Source: Aliiglaciecola sp.
GTDB taxonomy: Bacteria; Pseudomonadota; Gammaproteobacteria; Enterobacterales; Alteromonadaceae
Length of the DNA: 64,000 nucleotides
Reading direction: 5' to 3'
Assembly: GCA_028356795.1 (NCBI GenBank)
Contig: JAOMVH010000001.1
Coordinates: forward strand, 1 to 64,000
A program made the translations under genes and the position numbers. The notes beneath the pieces were generated by a model, which did no database searches, was not told where the DNA came from, and was given only the letters and a program-made list of their open reading frames with translations. Shown one piece after another: positions 18,999 through 27,363 of the stretch. Position 1 is the first letter of the stretch. Each line of letters opens with the position of its first letter.

Positions 18999-19652
18999 AT
19001 GTTGGCCAAGCCGCTCACCGCAGCTAAAGCGTTGCTGCAAACTATGTTGTTAACCATGGTTGTTTCATTTAACACCTACGGCAACGAACCACAAAATCCA
19101 CAGGTTTTATTGGAGCAGGTGGCAAATGCCACATTCGCACGAATAGAACAAGAAAAGCAGCAAATTGCCACTGATCCAAATCACTTGAGAAGTATCATGG
19201 AGCAAGAGTTAATGCCTCATGTGGATCACAGGTTTGCTGCATTTAAAGTCTTGGGCAAACATTTTAGAACCGTGCCTAAAGACAAGCTGCCAGAGTTTGT
19301 CAGCGAGTTTAGACAATACTTAGTGTCGAATTTTGCCGTAGCGTTGGCCAGCTATGATGGACAGGAGGTACTGTTTCAGCCTATTCAAGACATTGGCAAG
19401 GGTAAAGAGATGAGTGTGAAGGCTATTATCCGTGAAAGTGGCCGGCCTGATATCAATATTACCTTTAAGCTTAGAAAGAGTAAGAAAACACAGCAATGGA
19501 AAACCTATGATTTAGTTGCAGAAGGCATCAGTTTGTTGTCGAGTAAGCGCAATGAGTTTTCATCATTGATTCGTCAACAAGGTATACAAGCTGCTATCGA
19601 CGCAATGAAAAACAAAAATGGCGAAGAGTTAACGGTTGCGGCTCGCAACTAA
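18999..19652 (+). CDS. mlaC: MlaC/Ttg2D-family periplasmic phospholipid-binding protein
   Basis: A 217-residue exported protein. The signal peptide ends near TYGNE (about residue 30). The MlaC pattern follows: LRSIMEQELMPHVDHRFAAFKVLGKHF, then a LPEFVSEFRQYLVSNFAVALASYDGQ segment and a W-containing strand WKTYDLVAEGISLLSSKRNEF. In the Mla system MlaC shuttles phospholipids between MlaA-OmpC and the MlaFEDB complex. Here no other mla gene is adjacent, so it is an orphan copy and may serve a second pathway. The start has AAGGAG 10 bases upstream. Confidence 0.88.
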   Translation: MLAKPLTAAKALLQTMLLTMVVSFNTYGNEPQNPQVLLEQVANATFARIEQEKQQIATDPNHLRSIMEQELMPHVDHRFAAFKVLGKHFRTVPKDKLPEFVSEFRQYLVSNFAVALASYDGQEVLFQPIQDIGKGKEMSVKAIIRESGRPDINITFKLRKSKKTQQWKTYDLVAEGISLLSSKRNEFSSLIRQQGIQAAIDAMKNKNGEELTVAARN

Positions 19653-19662
19653 TATCAAGCCT

Positions 19663-19689
19663 GCGTGTTAGCCCGTTGGGTTAGCACGC
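19663..19689 (+). terminator. Hairpin after mlaC, possible terminator
   Basis: GCGTGTTAGCCC pairs with GGGTTAGCACGC over 12 positions (two G-T wobbles) around a 3-base loop, 10 bases after the stop. There is no T-run, so this is a hairpin rather than a classic terminator. Confidence 0.4.
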
Positions 19690-19826
19690 AATGTCACACC
19701 AATCAAATTAAACACACAATATCCATACTCTTTCATCGAGTCAATAACCCCTATGTGAAGTGGTGACAACGGAGGTTATCGCGCTGTAATATGTTGTTCC
19801 TAAGTTGCTAAATGGAAGAGCGTTAT

Positions 19827-20453
19827 ATGGAAGGCGTGATCATTGTCGTACTGCTGATAGTTCTGGCTTTTGTATTCTATCAAACTTATCGAAAAAGGCT
19901 CGTTGCGAAACGGCAAAACAGCATCAATACATTTAAGTTTCCCATGACAATTTCGCAAAAAGTGATGGCTCAATATCCCCACTTATCCCAAAAAGAAGTC
20001 AATAAAGTGATGGATGGTTTACGGGAATATTTCCACTTATGCAATATTGCCGGCAAAAGGATGGTATCTATGCCATCACAAGCGGTTGATCTGGCTTGGC
20101 ATGAGTTTATTTTGTTTACCAAACAATACGAGACATTCTGTACCAATGCATTTGGTCGATTTTTGCATCACACTCCAGCGGAAGCTATGACATCGCCCAC
20201 TGTCGCGCAAACAGGAATCAAAACCGCATGGCGAATTTCTTGTTACAGAGAAAAAATGCAACCAAAATCTGCCACTCGCTTGCCGATGCTATTTGCAATG
20301 GATTAAAAACTACAGATACCCGACGGATTCATGTACTCACTAAATTGCAGTCCAAATGGCAAAAAAGAATATTGTGGTAGTCACATCGGTTGTGGCTCTG
20401 GTTGTGCTGGTGGCAATGACGGTGGTGATGGTGCAGGTTGTGGAGGGGATTAA
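19827..20453 (+). pseudogene. Membrane-anchored DUF1399/GRDP-like protein with Gly/Cys-rich tail, split by an in-frame TAA
   Basis: An N-terminal helix (GVIIVVLLIVLAFVFYQTY) precedes a domain with the signature MPSQAVDLAWHEFILFTKQY and FCTNAFGRFLHHTP, the DLxWH pattern of glycine-rich-domain / DUF1399 proteins. The frame stops at TAA 20304-20306. It then continues in the same frame with KLQIPDGFMYSLNCSPNG and a Gly/Cys/Asp-rich end (CGSHIGCGSGCAGG...) to TAA 20451-20453. That tail is the expected C-terminus, so a single nonsense change has removed about 48 residues. ATG 19827 is preceded by GGAAGAG at 6 bases and is preferred over ATG 19812. A 159-residue truncated product could still be made. 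The family assignment is from memory. Confidence 0.68.
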
Positions 20454-20806
20454 AAACGTTTTGAACAACGCAAAGGCTCACATATGTTACAACCGCCTGT
20501 AGAACTACAAACCTGTTTGTCCTCCAATTAGTTCAAATGGTTGGCACCGTGAATTTTTCGGCTGCCGCGCCAAGAGATCCTTTCACCGAAGAGGAATTTA
20601 GGTTTATAAAGATGCTGGCGAATTGGCTAGGTGCAAATCAGGCATAAAATTTTACAATCTCGGATTGGTATAAAATAGCTATTGCAGTTTTAGGGTAAAA
20701 AATTCAGTATAGGCACAATGGTATTTTTTTAACCAGTGATAACAATGTGTTGGCTGTAGACCTAACGTGTCGCTGGTATTCATGGCTAGGGAAGATCTCG
20801 TCTTAA
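20454..20806. other. Intergenic region with remnants of a small gene
   Basis: 353 bases between the broken DUF1399-like gene and the STAND regulator. They hold a 15-codon ORF at 20484-20531 (MLQPPVELQTCLSSN) with a good ribosome site (AAAGG), and in another frame the 36-codon ORF at 20537-20647. The remainder shows nothing beyond a likely promoter for the downstream gene. Confidence 0.45.
20537..20647 (+). CDS. Small hypothetical protein, possibly the 3' part of a frameshifted gene
   Basis: 36 codons from ATG 20537 to TAA 20645-20647. The C-terminal half, PRDPFTEEEFRFIKMLANWL, looks like natural helical protein. It has no ribosome site. The short ORF just upstream in a different frame (20484-20531) has one, so the two may be halves of one small gene split by an indel. 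Family unknown. Confidence 0.25.
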   Translation: MVGTVNFSAAAPRDPFTEEEFRFIKMLANWLGANQA

Positions 20807-23800
20807 GTGGACATTAATCAATTCTATTTAGGTGATTGGCATGTATCGCCTGCAGCCAATAGTTTACGCTTGGGAAAAACAACCAAAACGGTTGAACCCA
20901 AAGCCATGGATGTGTTGTTGCTACTTTGCCAAAATGCTGGTGAGGTGCTCAGTGCAGATGTGATCGTCGAGCAGTGTTGGGGTGACGCCGAAATAGGCGA
21001 CAACCCCATCCACAAAGCGATCAACCAATTACGCAAAGTACTTGGCGATAGCGCCTCTAATCCCTCTTATATTGAGACCATTAGACGACGGGGATACCGT
21101 GTCGTCGCCGACGTCAGCTTTCCTGAAACCATTGAACCTGAACTGCAATTACCTCAGTGGCAAGGCAGCTCCCCTTATCCCGGGTTAAGTGCTTTTGAAC
21201 CCAAACAAGCCAATGTATATTTTGGTCGTCAAACCCAAGTCAATCAATTGCTGGCGCAATTAAGTGAACAAATAGCTGCGTCTCGTACATTTACTCTTAT
21301 CCTCGGGGCCAGCGGTTCAGGTAAGTCCTCGTTAATCAATGCTGGCGTGTTGCCAAAGTTGATCGCAGATAATGGTTTTCACGGGATTAAGGCCATTGAC
21401 TATGCCTTGATTGATTTTGCCGATATTCATCAAGGTGGGCTTTTTTCTGAGTTAGCTAGTGCGATGCTTGATTGGGAGTGCCACCAAGTTCCGGTATTTG
21501 ATGGGCTCAGTGCTGATGATCTGGCGCAAAAACTGACAGGCGACATTGAGTCGGTTATCGCCATGTGCCAAGCGATTATCACAAAACAGCAATACTCAAC
21601 AAACATTACCACTGCTCGATTTTTCTTATCCATCGACAGACTCGAAGTGCTGTTGTCATCGTCACGTTTTAGCTCGCAAGAGAGAAGCGAGTTTTTGGCG
21701 GTCATTGACGCCTTAGCCTGCAGTGATTCGGTGATCATATACAGTGCTTGTCGCAATGACTTTTATCCCCAAGTGGTTGAATTTCCGAGTTTAATGAAAG
21801 GTAAGCAAGACGGGTCACATTTTGATTTGGCTGCCCCTACGCCCAATGAATTGAGTCAAATGGTCCGATTGCCTGCACTCGCTGCTGGCTTAAATTGGTC
21901 GGTGGATGAACAAACTGGTGTGGCGCTGGATGAGTTGTTAACCAATGAAGCATCGGGTCATCCTGATGCCTTGCCATTATTGCAATATACCCTTCAAGAG
22001 CTGTATTTACAGCGTGGCGAAGGCCAAGCCTTATTAGCTTATACCTATCGTGATTTAGGCGGTATCGAAGGCGCAATTGGTAGCAAAGCAGAACAAGTTT
22101 ATCGCCAACTGGCCTCGCAAAATGAGAAAGATCTCTCTCATGTACTGTCATTGTTAGTGACCCTAAATGAAGATGGCAGTATTACCAGTAAAGCTGCCAA
22201 GTGGTCAGAACTACTCAATCAACAACAGCGTGATTTTGTTGACGCGCTGGTAGAGAACCGACTGTTTGTTTCTCATCTGCAACACGGGCAGGCCTGTTTT
22301 AGCGTGGCTCACGAAGCACTATTGCGTCGTTGGTCCAGAGTTGAAACCTGGTTAAGCGCCCATCGGGATAGTTTGGTTGCCAAATATCGTATTCAACAAC
22401 AAACCAAACACTGGTTAGATGACAATCGCAGCACAGCGTATTTATTGGCTGACGGCAAACCGTTAGAAGAAGCCAAAAGCTTGTTGGCCGACTCTACCTT
22501 TGAACTCAAATCAAACGAGCAGGCACTAATACAAAGCTCAATCGCTTTGTCTCGCCGTAAACGTTGGTTAAAACGCGGCACCATCACCATGTTGTGCCTA
22601 CTTACCCTAGTGTCAGTGATGATGAGCATACGTAGTCAATATGCTGAAGATATCGCGCAACAAAAACGCCAAGAAGCCGAGAGTTTATTGGGATTCATGG
22701 TCGGTGAGTTTGCCGACAAACTACGCAGTGTGGAGCGTATGGATTTACTCGATGGAATAAGTAACAAGGCATTGGAGTATTTCAGCACTGCTGATACAGA
22801 ATCAACGGATTTTTTGTCTCGCATTTTCCCAGCACAGAAAAGTTTTGTTGATCAATTTCAGCACGCTCAAACTCTCGAAGCTATGGGAGAAGTGGCATAC
22901 TCAAGGGGCAAACCGGACGAAGCGGAACAAGCATTTTTAGCGGCGAAGTCTATTCTGACCTCTTTACATGAGCGACAGGCAGACAATCTGGAAGTGCTAA
23001 AAACCTTGGGTGAAAACGCGTTTTGGTTGGGGCAGCTGAAATATGATGCCGGTGAGTTAGCACTAGCGAAACTAGATTTTACCCAGTATCGTGATTTTAG
23101 TATTAAATACAGTCAGCTAGAACCAGACTCAGTAGAAGCGCAAATCGAATTAGCTTTTTCACAAAACACCTTGGGTTCAATCGCAGTCAGAATGCAGGAA
23201 TATGAAAACGCGAGAAAAGCTTTTGAGCATTCTCTTTCACTTTTTAACCAAATAAGTGAAAAGAAAGTGGGTGATGTCGATTTAATTGTTGAAACCGCTG
23301 CAAATATTTCTTGGCTAGCCACTGTTTACGAGCACCTTGGAAACTATCAAACAGGTATTAAACTTCGTTCTGAGGCTCAAAAAAAATTATTTGGCGGGTT
23401 AGAACTTTCTGAAGGCAACGCCGGTATTATTGAAGGGCTGGTGTTAAATCAATGGCAGTTAGCAAGGGCGCTTAGTTATAGTGGCAAATATTCAGAAGCA
23501 ATGGCGAAAATTGATACTGCGAAAGAATTGCTAGTTGAATTGCTTGCTCAAGATCCTGGCAATAAGTTTTGGATACAACATTTAAACAGTATTCAGAGCT
23601 TTCAACTTGCACTGGCCTCGGAGCAACAGAGCTTCAATCCTGATCTAGATACTATGGCAGGTCGACTACTAGTAAAGTTAGCCAATGATGAACCTTTTAG
23701 AATTTCTGCAGCGACTTATCTAACGCAGTATTTTCAACTAAGCAATTACTGGGAATTGAGTCAACAGGCATTAGAGCATCTTAACAGCAAAGTTGAAAAA

Positions 23801-24124
23801 GCATCCCTCAAAAATAGAAAAGACCCAGAAGCCTTAATGGTTCTTTCAAATGTTTATTTAGTGAATGTTAGGCAAGCTGAATTTGTGACCCAAGCAGAGC
23901 AAACTAAACAAACAAATGAATTGTGCTCAAAAGTAACAAGTTCATTGGGGCCTATTACACAGAAAAGTAAAAAATTAATGTTTTGGCTACCTTTTGTTAT
24001 TGGTCAACAATGCGTTGGGCAATCAAAAACCTCCTCATTGCATATTAAAGAATTTCAAAAGCAAGGTATCGCTATACCAAGCCACCTTTTTATTAACCCA
24101 ACAAAAAAGAAGACAAAAATATGA
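20807..24124 (+). CDS. CadC-type winged helix - nSTAND NTPase - TM - TPR regulator
   Basis: A 1105-residue multidomain protein. Residues 5-102 are a Trans_Reg_C winged helix (NPIHKAINQLRKVLGD, YIETIRRRGYRVVADV). The nSTAND entry motif GLSAFEPKQANVYFGR is at about 126-141 and Walker A GASGSGKSS at 167-175. The STAND C-terminal motif HEALLRRWSRVETWL is near 502. A transmembrane helix lies at about 590-608 (TITMLCLLTLVSVMMSI), followed by TPR-like helical repeats. DNA binding and NTPase would be cytosolic, and the repeat region outside the membrane or in the periplasm, as in CadC. The start is GTG 20807 without a strong ribosome site. The last four bases overlap the next gene (ATGA). Its stimulus and target are unknown. 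Confidence 0.85.
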   Translation: MDINQFYLGDWHVSPAANSLRLGKTTKTVEPKAMDVLLLLCQNAGEVLSADVIVEQCWGDAEIGDNPIHKAINQLRKVLGDSASNPSYIETIRRRGYRVVADVSFPETIEPELQLPQWQGSSPYPGLSAFEPKQANVYFGRQTQVNQLLAQLSEQIAASRTFTLILGASGSGKSSLINAGVLPKLIADNGFHGIKAIDYALIDFADIHQGGLFSELASAMLDWECHQVPVFDGLSADDLAQKLTGDIESVIAMCQAIITKQQYSTNITTARFFLSIDRLEVLLSSSRFSSQERSEFLAVIDALACSDSVIIYSACRNDFYPQVVEFPSLMKGKQDGSHFDLAAPTPNELSQMVRLPALAAGLNWSVDEQTGVALDELLTNEASGHPDALPLLQYTLQELYLQRGEGQALLAYTYRDLGGIEGAIGSKAEQVYRQLASQNEKDLSHVLSLLVTLNEDGSITSKAAKWSELLNQQQRDFVDALVENRLFVSHLQHGQACFSVAHEALLRRWSRVETWLSAHRDSLVAKYRIQQQTKHWLDDNRSTAYLLADGKPLEEAKSLLADSTFELKSNEQALIQSSIALSRRKRWLKRGTITMLCLLTLVSVMMSIRSQYAEDIAQQKRQEAESLLGFMVGEFADKLRSVERMDLLDGISNKALEYFSTADTESTDFLSRIFPAQKSFVDQFQHAQTLEAMGEVAYSRGKPDEAEQAFLAAKSILTSLHERQADNLEVLKTLGENAFWLGQLKYDAGELALAKLDFTQYRDFSIKYSQLEPDSVEAQIELAFSQNTLGSIAVRMQEYENARKAFEHSLSLFNQISEKKVGDVDLIVETAANISWLATVYEHLGNYQTGIKLRSEAQKKLFGGLELSEGNAGIIEGLVLNQWQLARALSYSGKYSEAMAKIDTAKELLVELLAQDPGNKFWIQHLNSIQSFQLALASEQQSFNPDLDTMAGRLLVKLANDEPFRISAATYLTQYFQLSNYWELSQQALEHLNSKVEKASLKNRKDPEALMVLSNVYLVNVRQAEFVTQAEQTKQTNELCSKVTSSLGPITQKSKKLMFWLPFVIGQQCVGQSKTSSLHIKEFQKQGIAIPSHLFINPTKKKTKI

Positions 24125-24501
24125 CTACGAGTTCTGATGCACCACAATTTTCTTTTACCGTCAGTGTGACAATAACCAATGACCAAGCAACATTTGTCAT
24201 TTATGATCAATCGGGCGAGCCAACCGAGGACCCCGTCGAGGTTACGGTGCACAACACCCAAATAGTATATACCCTAGTTAACAATAACGATGGCCTTATA
24301 TTTGTTGCACCTGAGATTACCGATGACCCAAACAATGATTTGAGTTATGCGTTAAGCGATGGTGACCAAGTGATCACTATTACAGACACTGATGCAGACA
24401 ATGAAAATATTTGTTTGAAACTCGTAGTGGCCAAGTCTTCTGATCCTAGTGTGACCTTTACCAGCCCGGACCCACAGATTAAAAATATACCGCCATTCTA
24501 A
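24121..24501 (+). CDS. Small acidic DP-EP-like protein, partner of the STAND regulator
   Basis: A 126-residue, strongly acidic beta-rich protein. It has no signal peptide or membrane segment. The end carries ITITDTDADNENICLKLVV and SPDPQIKNIPPF, which I associate from memory with the DP-EP family named for such motifs. Its ATG overlaps the STAND gene's stop (ATGA), so translation is coupled and joint function is likely. A terminator follows the stop. Its molecular role is unknown. Confidence 0.7.
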   Translation: MTTSSDAPQFSFTVSVTITNDQATFVIYDQSGEPTEDPVEVTVHNTQIVYTLVNNNDGLIFVAPEITDDPNNDLSYALSDGDQVITITDTDADNENICLKLVVAKSSDPSVTFTSPDPQIKNIPPF

Positions 24502-24525
24502 ATCTGTTCGTTAATGGTTATTGAG

Positions 24526-24551
24526 AAGCGCACCTTCTGGTGCGTTTTTTG
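24526..24551 (+). terminator. Rho-independent terminator
   Basis: A CGCACC / GGTGCG stem (24529-24534 and 24539-24544) with a TTCT loop and TTTTTTGTTTT tail, 25 bases after the small acidic gene. It closes the STAND operon. Confidence 0.85.
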
Positions 24552-24718
24552 TTTTATGCACTTTATTTTAGCCAAAAAAAATCAGAATGAAAAATAAAGG
24601 TTTTAAAATCAATTGGTTACAATCGGAAGGTTAGCGGAAGGTTAACAGTTAATAGTTTCTCTAAGCTTGTCATCAAATCGGTCCTATAAATTTGATAACG
24701 CGCTAAGAGGCACAACTT

Positions 24719-25756
24719 ATGATCAGTTCAAATCCTAATATTTATTATCAGTGGAAACATTTTTCCGATACTTCATCGGATACATTGGCATCAAATGACA
24801 ACCTTGATATGAGCACAATGGAAGTTGCCTCTACTGAGCGTTCGACAACGAGTGAATGTGGTTCAGATTCCATCTCAAACATGATTAACTTCATTAGTGA
24901 AGGCATTTTTGCAATAGATCGCAATGGCATTATTGAAATGATTAACCCAACGGCTGCCAACATGTTTGGGCAAAGTAGAGACATGTTGATTGGCCGTTCT
25001 TTATTGGACTTCTTGGGCGCCAATCAAAGTCACGAATACATCGGCTTGTTTGAGCGTTTATTGAGTCGCGACAATCAGGTGATTAATCACGGTCCCAAAG
25101 AAATCAAACTGGTTCGTGAAGACGGCAGTTGTTTAGAAGCTGACCTGTCTTTATCAAACTTGCCTGAGTCGTTTATTACCGACCGAAAGCTGATCATTGG
25201 TGTTATGCACGACCTCACCAGCCACAAAGCGGAATATGGAAAGCTAAAACGTTTGGCGCGGACAGACTTTTTGACTGGCTTGGCTAATCGTCATGCCTTT
25301 GAAGAAAGTTTAAATACCAATTGGTTGGAATGTGTTAGTGATGAAATGCCGTTGAGTTTGATGGTTATCGATGTTGACCACTTCAAGCTGTTTAACGACG
25401 AACATGGTCATGTGACGGGCGACAAATGTTTGCAACGTATCGCCAAAACCATTGAATCATGTTTACCTGCTCGAAACTGTCTTGCAGCCCGTTATGGCGG
25501 CGAAGAGTTTGCGCTGGTGATGCCGCACTGCCACAGCCAAATTGCTCAGCTAGTCGCGATACGGATAAAACGTCAAGTTGAAGCATTGACCTTTGAAGAC
25601 TTAGGGCTAGGAAAGGATGTCAATATTACCGTGAGTGTAGGGATAGCCTGCCAGCAAAAAGGTTTATACCACACAGCCGAAGCCTTATTGTGCTCGTCTG
25701 ATATCGCCCTATATCGTGCCAAAGAACAGGGCAGAAATCGTATTTGTTGTGTTTAG
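24719..25756 (+). CDS. PAS-GGDEF diguanylate cyclase
   Basis: A 345-residue cytosolic protein. A PAS domain spans about 55-165 (GIFAIDRNGIIEMINPTAANMFG; GRSLLDFL). The GGDEF domain spans about 180-345 with LARTDFLTGLANRHAF, DVDHFKLFNDEHGH and the active-site GGEEF near 260-264. It should make c-di-GMP from two GTP. The RxxD inhibitory site normally found nine residues before GGEEF is absent (ARNC in its place), so product inhibition through that site is not expected. It is a single gene behind a terminator, with its own promoter somewhere in 24552-24700. Confidence 0.92.
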   Translation: MISSNPNIYYQWKHFSDTSSDTLASNDNLDMSTMEVASTERSTTSECGSDSISNMINFISEGIFAIDRNGIIEMINPTAANMFGQSRDMLIGRSLLDFLGANQSHEYIGLFERLLSRDNQVINHGPKEIKLVREDGSCLEADLSLSNLPESFITDRKLIIGVMHDLTSHKAEYGKLKRLARTDFLTGLANRHAFEESLNTNWLECVSDEMPLSLMVIDVDHFKLFNDEHGHVTGDKCLQRIAKTIESCLPARNCLAARYGGEEFALVMPHCHSQIAQLVAIRIKRQVEALTFEDLGLGKDVNITVSVGIACQQKGLYHTAEALLCSSDIALYRAKEQGRNRICCV

Positions 25757-25826
25757 GGCGTGTTTCACCTCATCAATAACTTTGGGTTAGGTTTAGCCTA
25801 TGGGCTTAGCAGGGAAGGGTTTGGTG

Positions 25827-25865
25827 TGAACACTCATTAAAATGGATTTTGATTATGAGTGTTCA
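25827..25865. repeat. Inverted repeat / hairpin
   Basis: TGAACACTCAT (25827-25837) pairs perfectly with ATGAGTGTTCA (25855-25865) around a 17-base loop. It lies between the convergent GGDEF and Imm11-like genes and may be a weak bidirectional terminator; no strong T-run follows. Confidence 0.5.
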
Positions 25866-25918
25866 TTTTGTTCATTGAACCATGCAGTTTAATTGGACTT
25901 TTAGTGATGAATTTCCAT

Positions 25919-26461
25919 TCAACTCTCGACTTCGCCAACTAGTTTGAACCTTAATCCCGTTAATTTATTCTGATTATAAAATTCAATAAAACTTTCTGTG
26001 ACTAATGGAAAATGGCCTTTTAAATTGGATAGCCTGAATATCGGCCAGTACTTTGTGCATGGCTTGAATGCGTATTGAGTAACTCCAAGTTTATAACCAT
26101 CACACTCAATAAACTTAGTTTCATTTACATCTAAAATATCAACTTCCTTCGTTACACTAAAATAATAAAGAGGCCCTTGGATTGAATAAAACTCTGTCCA
26201 GCAACCACATTGCTCTATAAATGGTGATATTGTTTTCATTCCAGCCAATGTTGCCAATAAACCATCAGGGTGAAAAGAGGGAAAATCAAAGTTTTCAATC
26301 GACTTATTTCTATGGGTACCTTGGGTAAGTCGAATATGTTTATTTGGCAATTCCTTGAAATTACCGCTAAAAAGGCCATCCATAATATCCCTAAGATCTT
26401 TTTTGGAATCACATGTATAAAATGTGCCACCCTCTATAGGTAAAAACTCAAAAACCATCAT
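25919..26461 (-). CDS. Imm11-like (DUF1629) putative immunity protein
   Basis: A cytosolic-type protein of 180 residues with no signal or membrane segment. The C-terminal pattern IFRLSNLKGHFPLVTESFIEFYNQNKLTGLRFKLV matches, as I recall it, the SEEF...GLRF ending of Imm11/DUF1629 immunity proteins linked to polymorphic toxins. No toxin gene is adjacent, so it would be an orphan immunity gene. The 194-base spacer before the next gene upstream has only a small palindrome. Confidence 0.5.
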   Translation of the reverse strand: MMVFEFLPIEGGTFYTCDSKKDLRDIMDGLFSGNFKELPNKHIRLTQGTHRNKSIENFDFPSFHPDGLLATLAGMKTISPFIEQCGCWTEFYSIQGPLYYFSVTKEVDILDVNETKFIECDGYKLGVTQYAFKPCTKYWPIFRLSNLKGHFPLVTESFIEFYNQNKLTGLRFKLVGEVES

Positions 26462-26563
26462 CCTTGCTTGCTCTTCATATAATCTACCAATTTGAAAGCC
26501 TGACTTAATAAAGCGTTTATATCAGGCCCCAGTTTTGTGGTTTTCAGCCGACTAAAAAAATGA

Positions 26564-26578
26564 TTTAGCTAAGCTAAA
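26564..26578. repeat. Short palindrome
   Basis: TTTAGCT-A-AGCTAAA, 7-base arms, in the spacer between the lipoprotein gene and the Imm11-like gene, about 100 bases before the latter. Possible operator. Confidence 0.25.
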
Positions 26579-26655
26579 GCCCATTCTCGGAGTATAAGTC
26601 TAAGTACATCATTAATTTGACCTTTAATTATTGGCGTCGTCGTAAACATTTCTAA

Positions 26656-27210
26656 TTACACGTCAATAACTTTTGGAAAGGGTCTTATTGTGTATGTAAT
26701 TACCCAGTCATTATTTAGCACTTTGTATTTGCAAAATCCTTCGTATTGAAGAGTGTCACAAGTATCAACCGTTTCTTGATGTATGTTTGAGTGAGTTCGG
26801 GTGAGGTAAATTGCAAACTTTTTAGTGAAGTCGTTATTTGACGCATCAAATTTAGACATCCAAACGAAAAGTACAAATTCGACGTCTCTTTTCGGTGTTT
26901 CTTCATTTGATGAAAAAGCCTCTTTAAGCCCGATATCAAACAGCGTTTTAAAGTTAGTGTTCATTTTTTGATGTAACCCATGCACATATATCGTTCTGGC
27001 AAAATTCAGGGTGTTATCGGCCAGTATTCTGGACTCAGCTTTACGTATCGCTTCGATGTTCGATAACGTTTTTGCGCTATATAAGTCGACTTTTCTTTCA
27101 ATAAAATCAATGTCTTTTGATGTGATTATGGTCGATTCAGTGGCGCAGCCGTTAAGTGCGCCGAGCATAAATAGCACTAACATGATCCCGCGAATATTAA
27201 TTTTGCTCAT
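26656..27210 (-). CDS. Putative lipoprotein of unknown function
   Basis: From ATG 27210 this gives a 184-residue protein beginning MSKINIRGIMLVLFMLGALNGC, a type II signal peptide with lipobox LNGC. The frame extends to a TTG at 27270, but that would put 20 basic residues before the signal, so the ATG is preferred. The mature part has a helical stretch (ERKVDLYSAKTLSNIEAIRKAESRIL) and a beta-rich C-terminus with two Cys (CDTLQYEGFCKY). I do not recognise the family. Confidence 0.65.
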   Translation of the reverse strand: MSKINIRGIMLVLFMLGALNGCATESTIITSKDIDFIERKVDLYSAKTLSNIEAIRKAESRILADNTLNFARTIYVHGLHQKMNTNFKTLFDIGLKEAFSSNEETPKRDVEFVLFVWMSKFDASNNDFTKKFAIYLTRTHSNIHQETVDTCDTLQYEGFCKYKVLNNDWVITYTIRPFPKVIDV

Positions 27211-27363
27211 GGGTAAGTGAAACTTACTTTTTTTGATCGTTTTATCCTTGTTTAATTGTTTTTTTGACAATAACTCAAAATGCTTTGGAAGAGGCGTTAA
27301 CGGTCTATTTTTGTTGAATTTGCAATACCGTAGCGGCTTGAGACTTGATTCTCAACAATACCA

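Noticed and set aside
25757-27363. Toxin gene next to the Imm11-like gene
   Set aside because: The neighbouring lipoprotein has a type II signal and no toxin motif; no Rhs, WXG or VgrG-type sequence was found.
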